Positions 1-5,822 of a DNA stretch of 6,563 nucleotides are shown here, in pieces. Source of the DNA: Pseudomonadota bacterium (GTDB lineage Bacteria > Pseudomonadota > Alphaproteobacteria > Acetobacterales > Acetobacteraceae); NCBI GenBank assembly GCA_021826485.1, contig JAKAZX010000232.1, forward strand, positions 1-6,563, read 5' to 3'. The position numbers and the translations under genes are program-made. Every line of letters begins with the position of its first letter. The stretch's first letter is position 1. The notes beneath the pieces are model-generated. The model saw only the letters and a program-made list of their open reading frames with translations, ran no database searches and was not told where the DNA came from.

Positions 1-460
1 GCCAGCCGAGCGTGATCGCCCAGGGCAGCAGCACCATCTGCCCGGGCATGAACACGCCGAGCGTCATCACCAGGAACAGCGTCTCCGACCCGCGGAACCG
101 CCATTTCGACAGCACGTAGCCGTTGATCGCGCCGATCGCGGTGGAGATCAGCGTCGCCGGCACCGCCATCTCCAGGGAGTTGACGAAGAACGGCGCGATC
201 CCCGCGCAGCCGCCGCTGACGCACAGCCGGTGCCACACGATGCCCCAGTGCGCCAGGGAGAATTCCCGCGGCACCGCGATCAGCCCGTTGCGGCCGATAT
301 CGTCCAGCCCGCGGAAGGAATTCAGAATCACCACCGCGATCGGCAGCAGATACCATGCGGCAAAGGCGGCGAGCGCCAGATGCACGCCGATCCTGGCGCG
401 CCGGCGCCGCCAGGTGCCGGCCGAGGCCAGCGGGTCGTAGGCGATCGTGGTGCTAGACAT
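1..460 (-). CDS. Carbohydrate ABC transporter permease, MalG/GtsC-type (partial, C-terminus off the left edge)
   Basis: Inner-membrane permease of a carbohydrate uptake ABC transporter (binding-protein-dependent, MalG family), partner of the permease encoded just upstream. About 153 N-terminal residues are visible; such proteins are usually 270-300 residues, so roughly half is missing beyond base 1, including the cytoplasmic EAA loop that contacts the ATPase. Visible are a cytoplasmic Arg-rich N-tail (RRRRARIG, residues 18-25), TM1 at about 26-46, the periplasmic stretch with NSFRGLDDIG (47-56) and a Cys pair (C80, C85), then FFVNSLEMAVPATLISTAIG (91-110) and NGYVLSKWRFRG (113-124), a well-conserved MalG-family core. 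The wording of this core is closest in my memory to GtsC of the Pseudomonas glucose/mannose system. The ATG at 460 overlaps the preceding permease gene by 8 bases and lacks a strong ribosome site, so it is probably translated by coupling. Family is sure; substrate is not. Confidence 0.93.
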   Translation of the reverse strand, partial: MSSTTIAYDPLASAGTWRRRRARIGVHLALAAFAAWYLLPIAVVILNSFRGLDDIGRNGLIAVPREFSLAHWGIVWHRLCVSGGCAGIAPFFVNSLEMAVPATLISTAIGAINGYVLSKWRFRGSETLFLVMTLGVFMPGQMVLLPWAITLGW

Positions 461-1328
461 GGCGCCGCTGCCGCCATGCCAGCCAGCCGCCATAGGGCAG
501 CAGCACCAGCAGCAAGGCCGCCAGCACCATCATCGCCGCCGCCGCCCCTTCCGCCAACTGGCCGCGCTGGAACATCAGGTCATAGACATAGATCGCCGGC
601 ACCGTGGTGGCGATGCCCGGCCCGCCGGAGGTGAGCGCGAGCACGAGGTCGAAGGTCTTGATGGCGAATTGCAGCAGGATCACCAGCACCGCGATGAACA
701 GCGGCCGGATCGCCGGCAGGATGATGCGCAGATAGATGCGCGGCATCGCCGCCCCGTCGATCTGCGCCGCCTTCACCAGATCCGGATCGACCGCGCGCAG
801 CCCGGCCAGGAACAGCGCCATCGCGAAGCCGGAGGCCTGCCAGATGCCGGTGATGACGACGGCATAGATCGCCATGTCGCGCCGCACGATCCAGTCGAAG
901 CTGAAATCCGGCCAGCCCAGCCCGCGCACCAGATGCTGCACGCCGCTGGTGGGATTGAGGATCCAGCGCCAGACCGTGCCGGTGACGACGAAGGAGATCG
1001 CCAGCGGATACAGATAGACGGTGCGCCAGAACGCCTCCGCCCGCACCCGCTGGTCGATCAGGATGGCCAGCAGCAGGCCGAGCAGGGTCGCGCCGATCAC
1101 GTAGAGCGAGCCGAAGATGAACAGGTTGGTATAGGCGATGTTCCAGCGATGGTTGCTCCACAGCTCCCGGTAGTGCAGGAAACCAGCATAGTGGTAGTCC
1201 GGCAGCAGCGTGGAGTTGGAGACCGAGATCCACGCCGACCACAGCGCGAACCCGACCACGTAGACCAGCGTCGCGACCAGCGACGGCGCCAGCACCAGAT
1301 GCGGGGTGTACTGCGTCAGGCGCCGCAT
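453..1328 (-). CDS. Sugar ABC transporter permease, MalF/GtsB-type
   Basis: Inner-membrane permease subunit of a carbohydrate importer (MalF/UgpA family), 291 residues, a full-length size. Six hydrophobic segments can be picked out at about 13-36, 67-92, 104-124, 152-177, 207-228 and 262-286. The EAA-type loop that docks on the ATPase is at 187-208 (AAQIDGAAMPRIYLRIILPA), with the expected D-G-A and I-x-L-P core. Other family marks are WRTVYLYPLAISFVVTGTVW (101-120), WQASGFAMALFLAGLRAVD (163-181) and ALTSGGPG (231-238). Together these resemble GtsB of Pseudomonas glucose/mannose transporters. The ATG at 1328 lies only three bases after the TGA of the dehydratase gene and in the same frame. 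The nearest purine-rich ribosome site (GAGGTG) is inside the end of that gene, about 12 bases upstream, so translation is probably coupled. The 3' end overlaps the next permease by 8 bases. The ATPase that would energise it is not in the window. Confidence 0.95.
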   Translation of the reverse strand: MRRLTQYTPHLVLAPSLVATLVYVVGFALWSAWISVSNSTLLPDYHYAGFLHYRELWSNHRWNIAYTNLFIFGSLYVIGATLLGLLLAILIDQRVRAEAFWRTVYLYPLAISFVVTGTVWRWILNPTSGVQHLVRGLGWPDFSFDWIVRRDMAIYAVVITGIWQASGFAMALFLAGLRAVDPDLVKAAQIDGAAMPRIYLRIILPAIRPLFIAVLVILLQFAIKTFDLVLALTSGGPGIATTVPAIYVYDLMFQRGQLAEGAAAAMMVLAALLLVLLPYGGWLAWRQRRHV

Positions 1329-1331
1329 CGG

Positions 1332-2525
1332 TCAGACCATCACCTCGCTCTCCTGCTCGATCTTCGCCGGGTCCAGCGCCATGTTGGCGCCGGCGGCGGC
1401 GGGCAGCCCGAGCATGCCGTTCACCGGCCGCAGCGGATGCGCCAGGAAGTGCATGTTGATGTCGTTCCACTTCACCAGGTATTCCTGGTACGGCGTGTGG
1501 ATCGGCGACTGCGCGACGGTGAAGTGAATCCCGATCGGCGTGGAATGCCCGTGCGGGATCACGATCAGGTCGTGCGCGGTCGCCAGGGCGGCGATCTTCA
1601 GCGTCTCCGACAGGCCGCCGCACCAGTAGATGTCGGGTTGCAGGATATCCAGCGCGCCGGCATCGACGAAGCGGCGGAAGCCCCAGCGCGTGTATTCGTG
1701 CTCGGCGCCGGACAGCGGGATGCGGGTCTTGGCCTTCAGCTTCGCGTGCGTGTCGATGCGGTCGGGCATGAACGGCTCCTCCAGCCAGCGCGGGCGGAAT
1801 TCCTCGATCCGCTCGCACAGGCGCACCGCATAGTCGAAATTCATGCTCTGCCAGCAGTCGAGCATGATGTCGTAATCCTCGCCCAGTGTCTCGCGCAGCG
1901 TGCGCACCAGGGCGACGTTCCTGTGCAGCCCCTCGTGCCCGCTCATCGGTCCGTGGCGGAAGAACCACTTTTGCGCGGTGTAGCCCTGCGCCTTGAACGC
2001 CAGCGCGCGGTCCCGCACGCGGCCCATGTCCTCGACGGCGTAGCCGAGCATGCTGGCATAGGCCGGCACCGCCTCGCGCGTCGGGCCGCCGAGCAGCCGC
2101 CAGATCGGCTGGCCGAACGCCTGGCCGCGGATGTCCCACAGCGCGCAATCGACCGATGACAGCGCGATCATCGCATCGCCCTGCCGGCCGTGCACCTGGA
2201 AGCGGTGCATCTGGTCCCACAACAGTTCGGTCGCGGTCGGGTCCTGGCCGATCAGCAGGTGGGCAAGCTGCGTCAGCACCAGCCGCGCCGCGTCCGGCCA
2301 CAGCGGGCCGGCGCGGCCGGTGATGCCGGCATCGGTCTCGATGTCCAGGAAATCCTGGGTGACGCGGAAATGCCGTTCGTCGATCTGCTGGCCGCCCTGC
2401 CGCCACGGATCGCGCCGATGCTCGGGGTAGATGTCGATCGGGCGGACCAGCCGGTCCTCCCACATCGGCCCGTCGGTCGTGAGCGTGCCGGTGAGCCTGC
2501 GGATGCGCAGCCGCGTGATCTTCAT
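1332..2525 (-). CDS. Enolase-superfamily acid-sugar dehydratase (mandelate racemase/rhamnonate dehydratase-like)
   Basis: Cytoplasmic enzyme of the mandelate racemase branch of the enolase superfamily, 397 residues. Such enzymes abstract the proton alpha to a carboxylate on an Mg2+-bound sugar acid, usually to dehydrate it to a 2-keto-3-deoxy acid. The N-terminal capping domain spans about 1-125 and the TIM barrel about 126-370. Metal ligands appear intact: D223 (in MLDCW), E249 or E250 (in WLEEPF) and E275 (in SGAEH). H276 follows E275, as in L-rhamnonate dehydratase. The D298 (LQPD) / H325 (IPHGHS) pair would be the Asp-His general base. The second barrel strand has K186 in QKWFFRHGP rather than a K-x-K motif, again as in the RhmD type. 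The ATG at 2525 is preferred: AAGGGGA lies 7 bases upstream and overlaps the stop of the regulator gene. An in-frame ATG at 2549 sits inside the regulator gene with GGAGG abutting it. The reaction class is likely; the substrate (rhamnonate, another aldonate, or a uronate) is undetermined. Confidence 0.92.
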   Translation of the reverse strand: MKITRLRIRRLTGTLTTDGPMWEDRLVRPIDIYPEHRRDPWRQGGQQIDERHFRVTQDFLDIETDAGITGRAGPLWPDAARLVLTQLAHLLIGQDPTATELLWDQMHRFQVHGRQGDAMIALSSVDCALWDIRGQAFGQPIWRLLGGPTREAVPAYASMLGYAVEDMGRVRDRALAFKAQGYTAQKWFFRHGPMSGHEGLHRNVALVRTLRETLGEDYDIMLDCWQSMNFDYAVRLCERIEEFRPRWLEEPFMPDRIDTHAKLKAKTRIPLSGAEHEYTRWGFRRFVDAGALDILQPDIYWCGGLSETLKIAALATAHDLIVIPHGHSTPIGIHFTVAQSPIHTPYQEYLVKWNDINMHFLAHPLRPVNGMLGLPAAAGANMALDPAKIEQESEVMV

Positions 2526-2538
2526 CGTGCCGTCCCCT

Positions 2539-3228
2539 TCACGCCGCATCCTCCAGATTGTCGAGGAAGAAGCGGTAGCTGTTGTACACGTGCTGGCGCA
2601 GCAGCTCCGCCGCGCGGCCGTCGTCGCCGTCCTGCATCGCCCCGACGATGTCAGCGTGATGCCGCTGCGAATCCGCCACCTGCGCCGGCGTGCGCGTCAG
2701 CCGGTAGCGCACCGCGCGGATGCGGCCGGAGATGCGGGCATAGGCGTCGATCAGCTCATGATTGCCGCTGGCGCGCACCAGCCGATCGTGGAATTCCGTA
2801 TCGTGCGGCTGATACTCCGCCGCCCCGGCCTGCACGGCCGGCACCGCCGCGGCCAGCGCCTCGGCCAGTGTGGCCAGCAGGTGCGGCCGGTCATGCGCCG
2901 CGGCGATGCGCAGCGCGCCGGTTTCCAGCACCGCGCGCAGCTCGCAGATTTCCTGCAACTCCCGCGCGTCATACTGGAATACGAAGGTGCCGCGCTGCGG
3001 CCGCACCTCCACCAGCCGTTCCGCCTGCAACTGCGCGAAGGCGTCGCGCACCGGCGTGCGGCTGACGCGAAGCTGCTCGGCGATGGTGTTCTCGCTGATC
3101 TGGGCGCCGAGTTCGATATGGCCGGTCACGATCAGCTCGCGGATCTGGTCGGTCACCAGCGCCGCCAGCGAGCGTGGACGGCCGAGCGGCGCCAGGGTCG
3201 GCCGCTCGGCCACGGTCGCCAGGGTCAC
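2539..3228 (-). CDS. GntR-family transcriptional regulator, FCD subfamily
   Basis: DNA-binding regulator of 229 residues, normal for the FadR/FCD group of GntR proteins. The winged helix-turn-helix is at about 18-85: the recognition region SENTIAEQLRVSRTPVRDAF (45-64) is followed by the wing VEVRPQRGTFV (73-83). The all-helical FCD ligand domain runs from about 90 to 222. Its metal ligands are all present: D143 and H147 in HDTEFHDRL, H191 in the RHHADI stretch, and H213 in LLRQHV. In this family the site holds a divalent metal that binds carboxylate effectors, so an acid intermediate is a natural inducer (inference). The start is taken as GTG at 3228, sharing GTGA with the stop of the binding-protein gene. 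The frame stays open further upstream but runs antisense-like through the binding protein and is not coding. A second in-frame GTG at 3213 is the main alternative. The gene lies inside the transporter operon, so it is presumably a local regulator and co-regulated with its targets. Confidence 0.93.
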   Translation of the reverse strand: MTLATVAERPTLAPLGRPRSLAALVTDQIRELIVTGHIELGAQISENTIAEQLRVSRTPVRDAFAQLQAERLVEVRPQRGTFVFQYDARELQEICELRAVLETGALRIAAAHDRPHLLATLAEALAAAVPAVQAGAAEYQPHDTEFHDRLVRASGNHELIDAYARISGRIRAVRYRLTRTPAQVADSQRHHADIVGAMQDGDDGRAAELLRQHVYNSYRFFLDNLEDAA

Positions 3229-4499
3229 ATCTGCGCTTCCACCGCGTCGCCCAGCTTCGCCGCCGCGTCCTTCGACGACATGCCCGGCGTGTTGACGAAC
3301 TCGGTGATCACTTCCAGCATGGCGCCGCGGTATTTCTGCAGCACGGACATGTTGTGCGCCATGCTCAGCACCAGCGTCCCCGCCTTGATGCTCGCCTGCA
3401 GGTCGCGCTGGGAGATCTGTTGGCACGGGTTGAAGCCCTGGCTGAGATCGACATCCATGCGCGCCGGGATCGACCCCTTGGCCTGGTTGAAGATGCGCTG
3501 GAAATCCTGGCTCATGATCAGGTGCGCCAGCAGCTTCTGGCCGGCGATGTAGTCGGGGTCCTTCTGGGTGAAGAACACCACCGAATCGCTGTTCAGGATG
3601 AAGTGCGGCTTGCCGTCGTCCGCCGGCGCCTGCGCGCACAGGTAATCGACGCCGTATTTGAAGCCTTCGGCGTTGTAGGTGCCGATCGCCCAGTCGCCCA
3701 TGACGAAGAACCCGGCCTTGCCGTTAAGCATCATGTTGGCCGAGGCGTCCCATTCGCGCCCGGGCATCCCCGGATCGGTCCAGCCGATGATCTTGCGCAG
3801 CTCGTCGAACGCGGCCTGCATCTCGCTCCCGCGCAGCGCGTCCATGTCCATCTTGACGAAGGCGCGGCGATACAGGTCGGTGCTCATGCCGTACACGACC
3901 GTCTCGAACAGCGTCGCGTCCACCCAGTCCTGGCTGCCGTGCGCCACCGGGATGATGCCGGCCGCCTTCAGCTTCTCGGCATCCGCGTTGAACTCCGCCC
4001 AGGTCTTCGGCATCTCGGCGATGCCGGCCTTGTCCAGCGCCTTCTTGCTGGCCCACAGCCAGTTGATGCGATGGATGTTCATCGGCGCCGCGACCCAGTG
4101 GCCCTGCGGCTTCATCACGCCGATCAGTTCCGGCGCCACCAACTGGTCCCAGTGTTCCTTGGTGGCGATGTCGTCGAGATTGGCAGTCTTGCCGGTGGCC
4201 GCCCATTCGGCGATCTCCGGCCCCTTCAGTTGCACCGCCGGCGGCGCATCGCCGGACAGCACGTCGGCGCGCAGCTTGGCGATGGTGTTGGCGGTGTGCC
4301 CGGCGATCGAGGTCGCCGTCCACTTGCCGCCGGCGGCGGTGAACATGTCGCCCAGCTTGGCGATCGCCGCCGCGTCGGACCCGGTGCTCCATTGCGACAG
4401 CAGGTTGGTCTTGGGCTGCTGCGCCGCCGCGCCGGACGACGCCAAGGCCCCGATCGCCAGCAGCGCCGCGCCCAGCAGCGCGCCCCGACGGTGCTCCAT
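3225..4499 (-). CDS. Periplasmic sugar-binding protein of an ABC transporter (family 1, GtsA-like)
   Basis: Extracellular solute-binding protein that captures ligand in the periplasm and delivers it to the two permeases further along the operon; 424 residues, typical of family 1. A Sec signal peptide is clear: MEHRR, hydrophobic 6-22, and AAA at 24-26 with cleavage probably before QQPK. The mature part has KGPEIAEW (92-99), AAPMNIHRINWLW (137-149), DWVDATLFETVVYGM (191-205), a conserved MGDW (267-270), KGSIPARMD (341-349) and SMAHN (379-383). This order matches glucose/mannose-binding GtsA-type proteins. C288 and C359 probably form the disulfide seen in that group. The binding-site entry reads SQWSTGSD (35-42), whereas I recall a WWTSGGE-like stretch in glucose binders, so the ligand may differ. 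The ATG at 4499 is chosen because GGAGGGAGG sits six bases upstream and the signal peptide starts there; an upstream extension would lack both. The stop overlaps the regulator start (GTGA). Confidence 0.95.
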   Translation of the reverse strand: MEHRRGALLGAALLAIGALASSGAAAQQPKTNLLSQWSTGSDAAAIAKLGDMFTAAGGKWTATSIAGHTANTIAKLRADVLSGDAPPAVQLKGPEIAEWAATGKTANLDDIATKEHWDQLVAPELIGVMKPQGHWVAAPMNIHRINWLWASKKALDKAGIAEMPKTWAEFNADAEKLKAAGIIPVAHGSQDWVDATLFETVVYGMSTDLYRRAFVKMDMDALRGSEMQAAFDELRKIIGWTDPGMPGREWDASANMMLNGKAGFFVMGDWAIGTYNAEGFKYGVDYLCAQAPADDGKPHFILNSDSVVFFTQKDPDYIAGQKLLAHLIMSQDFQRIFNQAKGSIPARMDVDLSQGFNPCQQISQRDLQASIKAGTLVLSMAHNMSVLQKYRGAMLEVITEFVNTPGMSSKDAAAKLGDAVEAQM

Positions 4500-4505
4500 C
4501 ACGTT

Positions 4506-4514
4506 CCTCCCTCC
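4506..4514 (-). promoter_or_regulatory. Strong ribosome-binding site of the binding-protein gene
   Basis: The minus strand reads GGAGGGAGG, then six bases, then ATG (4499). It contains a full GGAGG Shine-Dalgarno core twice in overlap. It is the strongest ribosome site in the window and fixes the start of the binding protein. High translation of the first gene would fit the usual excess of binding protein over permeases. Confidence 0.8.
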
Positions 4515-4552
4515 GTCCTGTTGCCGCCCGTTGCCCGGGCCGTCGCGGAAGG

Positions 4553-4564
4553 CTGGCATACAAG
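4553..4564 (-). promoter_or_regulatory. Possible GntR-type operator in the leader of the sugar operon
   Basis: The minus strand reads CTTGTATGCCAG, an imperfect 12-bp palindrome with 4 of 6 symmetric pairs, centred about 60 bases upstream of the binding-protein start. Short palindromes with a central TAT/GTA step are common FCD-GntR operators. A related block, CTTGTCAGC, begins 15 bases earlier at 4579, giving a loose direct repeat (CTTGT..GC). TTGTCA (4573-4578) could be a -35 box, but no good -10 follows at 17 bases, so I cannot place the promoter. This is pattern matching only. Confidence 0.3.
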
Positions 4565-4578
4565 ACGCTAGCTGACAA

Positions 4579-4597
4579 GCGCGGGTTTGCCCCGCGT
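4579..4597 (-). terminator. Weak hairpin just after folK
   Basis: CGCGGG and CCCGCG (4580-4585 and 4591-4596) form a perfect 6-bp GC stem with a 5-base loop, extendable by one G-T pair. It lies five bases beyond the folK stop. Downstream on the minus strand the RNA would read CUUGUCAGC, with only a poor U-run, so any intrinsic termination is likely partial. Some folK transcription may enter the sugar operon. Confidence 0.35.
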
Positions 4598-4601
4598 CGG
4601 T

Positions 4602-5072
4602 TCAGGCCAAGCCCGCCAGCAGCTCCGCCGCGCTGCGCCCGAGCAGCGGGTGCCGCCAGTCGGGCGCCACGTCGTGCAGCGGCCGCAGGACGAAGGCGCG
4701 TTCATGCGCGCGCGGATGCGGCAGCAGCGGCGGCGGCGGTGCGGTGCGGCGCATCCCGTTCAGTTCGATCAGGTCGAGGTCGAGCGTGCGCGCTGCGTTC
4801 GGGGCGCCGCGCCGCCGCCCCGCCGCCACCTCGATCGCGTGCAGCCGCGCCAGCAGCCATGCCGCGTCGGCCTCCCCCTCCAGCCGCGCCATGCCGTTGA
4901 TGTAGTCGGGCTGGTCGGCCGGCGGCACCGGTGCGGTGTCGTACCAGCGGGAGACCGCGGTCACCCGCAATCCGGGCAGGCTGCGCAGCGCCTCCGCCGC
5001 GGCGCGGCAGGCGACCAGCGGCGATTCGCCCTGCCGGCCGGGCAGGTTGGCGCCGATCGCGATCAGGATCAT
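4602..5072 (-). CDS. folK: 2-amino-4-hydroxy-6-hydroxymethyldihydropteridine diphosphokinase (HPPK)
   Basis: Cytoplasmic enzyme of folate biosynthesis: it transfers pyrophosphate from ATP to 6-hydroxymethyl-7,8-dihydropterin, giving the substrate of dihydropteroate synthase (FolP). 156 residues, the usual size. Seen: the N-terminal strand MILIAIGANLPG (1-12), SRWYDTAPV (41-49) with DQPDYINGMARLE (53-65), the Mg2+-binding RTLDLDLI (95-102; D98 and D100 match the two metal-binding Asp of HPPK), and LPHPRAHERAFVLRPL (117-132), the second family signature. The ATG at 5072 has GAGGA eight bases upstream and begins directly with the first beta strand. An in-frame TTG at 5090 would only add MARNDG and is less likely. 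The gene is divergent from the NYN gene and separated by 102 bases from the sugar operon downstream, with which it has no functional link. Confidence 0.96.
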   Translation of the reverse strand: MILIAIGANLPGRQGESPLVACRAAAEALRSLPGLRVTAVSRWYDTAPVPPADQPDYINGMARLEGEADAAWLLARLHAIEVAAGRRRGAPNAARTLDLDLIELNGMRRTAPPPPLLPHPRAHERAFVLRPLHDVAPDWRHPLLGRSAAELLAGLA

Positions 5073-5112
5073 GCCGTCGTTCCTCGCCAAGTGCTCATAC
5101 GGGTTTCATTCC

Positions 5113-5141
5113 TTGGCAAGCCCGGGGGATCAAGATATGCC
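5113..5141 (+). promoter_or_regulatory. Candidate sigma70 promoter for the NYN-UDG operon
   Basis: TTGGCA (5113-5118, five of six to TTGACA, preceded by C as in alphaproteobacterial promoters) is followed by a 17-base spacer and TATGCC (5136-5141). Transcription would start near 5148, leaving a leader of roughly 60 bases before the ATG at 5207. The -10 box is mediocre. It is the best match in the divergent spacer on the plus strand. I found no comparable pair for folK on the minus strand. Confidence 0.45.
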
Positions 5142-5150
5142 GCGTTTCCG

Positions 5151-5177
5151 CGCCGCCCCGGTATTGCCCGGCGGCGG
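5151..5177 (+). other. GC-rich hairpin in the leader of the NYN gene
   Basis: CGCC GCC..CCGG, loop TATTGC, CCGG CGGCGG: a 4-bp stem next to the loop, a two-base bulge, then about five more GC pairs. It would fold in the 5' untranslated RNA, 30 bases before the start codon and upstream of the ribosome site GAAAGG. No U-run follows, so it is not a terminator. It may be chance in GC-rich DNA or a leader structure affecting translation or stability. Confidence 0.3.
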
Positions 5178-5206
5178 TCCATCGCATCACGAAAGGTTAC
5201 ATCATC

Positions 5207-5818
5207 ATGCATTACCTGCCCACCGAGCGAACCGCCCTGTTCATCGACGGCGCCAATCTCTACTCCGCCTCGCGCAATCTCGGCTTCGACGTGGATTACC
5301 GCAACCTGCTGGAATATTTCCGCAAGCGCGGCAACCTGCTGCGGGCCTACTACTATTCGGCGGTGATCGAGACGGAGGAGTATTCGCCCCTCAAGCCGCT
5401 CACCGACTGGCTGGCCTATAACGGCTACACGCTGGTCACCAAGCCGGCCAAGGAATTCACCGACGCCACCGGCCGCCGCCGCGTCAAGGGCAACATGGAT
5501 ATCGAGCTGGCGATCGACATGCTCGAACTGGCCGACAAGCTCGACCACGCCATCCTGTTCAGCGGCGACTCGGATTTCCGCCGGCTGGTGGAGGCGGTGC
5601 AGCGCCGCGGCGTGCGCGTGTCCGTCGTCTCCTCGATCCGCACCAGCCCGCCGATGATCGCCGACGAACTGCGCCGCCAGGCCGACCAGTTCGTGGAACT
5701 GGCGGAGATCGCGCCGGACTTCACCCGCCGGCAGATGGAGCCGCGGCCGCCGCGTGCCGGCGCGCCGCTGCGCCAGACGCCGGCGGAGCCGTTCGTCGAT
5801 CCGCACGACGCGGCCTGA
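5207..5818 (+). CDS. NYN domain protein, LabA/DUF88-type putative ribonuclease
   Basis: 203-residue cytoplasmic protein with a NYN (PIN-like) nuclease fold spanning about residues 8-168. Members are thought to cut RNA with a metal-dependent acidic site. Visible acidic residues: D14 in LFIDGANLY (11-19), D98 and D104 in KGNMDIELAIDML (94-106), and D121 and D123 in LFSGDSDF (117-124). KGNMDIELAIDM and SGDSDF are the characteristic LabA-like signatures. The catalytic set therefore looks complete. The tail from about 171 is Pro/Arg-rich and probably disordered. The ATG at 5207 is chosen because the IDGAN strand begins only 10 residues later and AAGG lies 10 bases upstream; the open frame further upstream is non-coding spacer opposite folK. 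The next gene begins four bases after its stop, so the two are cotranscribed. The cellular RNA target is unknown. Confidence 0.93.
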   Translation: MHYLPTERTALFIDGANLYSASRNLGFDVDYRNLLEYFRKRGNLLRAYYYSAVIETEEYSPLKPLTDWLAYNGYTLVTKPAKEFTDATGRRRVKGNMDIELAIDMLELADKLDHAILFSGDSDFRRLVEAVQRRGVRVSVVSSIRTSPPMIADELRRQADQFVELAEIAPDFTRRQMEPRPPRAGAPLRQTPAEPFVDPHDAA

Positions 5819-5822
5819 TCCG

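Noticed and set aside
447..2159. A 570-residue open frame on the plus strand, opposite the permease and dehydratase genes.
   Set aside because: It is Arg/His/Gln/Asp-rich low-complexity antisense shadow, common in high-GC DNA. The minus-strand genes over the same bases have full family motifs and membrane segments.
580..2463. A 627-residue minus-strand open frame overlapping the dehydratase and permease genes.
   Set aside because: It is a +1/+2 frame shadow, rich in Arg, Ala, Gly and Pro with no recognisable domain. The real genes are in another frame on the same strand.
3229..3639. N-terminal extension of the GntR open frame by about 137 residues into the binding-protein gene.
   Set aside because: The extension is out of frame with the well-supported binding protein and has Arg/Gly/Ala shadow composition. 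The GTG at 3228 gives the family's normal length.
3174..4571. A 465-residue plus-strand frame antisense to the binding protein.
   Set aside because: The composition is shadow-like and the opposite strand encodes a complete signal-peptide-bearing binding protein.
5073..5130. A folK promoter on the minus strand (TTGATC or TTGCCA as -35).
   Set aside because: Neither candidate has a convincing -10 at 16-18 bases: TTGATC leads to AATGAA, and TTGCCA is only 14 bases from TATGAG. Not good enough to annotate.
4931..5206. 92-codon upstream extension of the NYN gene.
   Set aside because: It covers the 5' part of folK in antisense and the promoter spacer. The NYN fold begins right after the ATG at 5207, which has a usable ribosome site.
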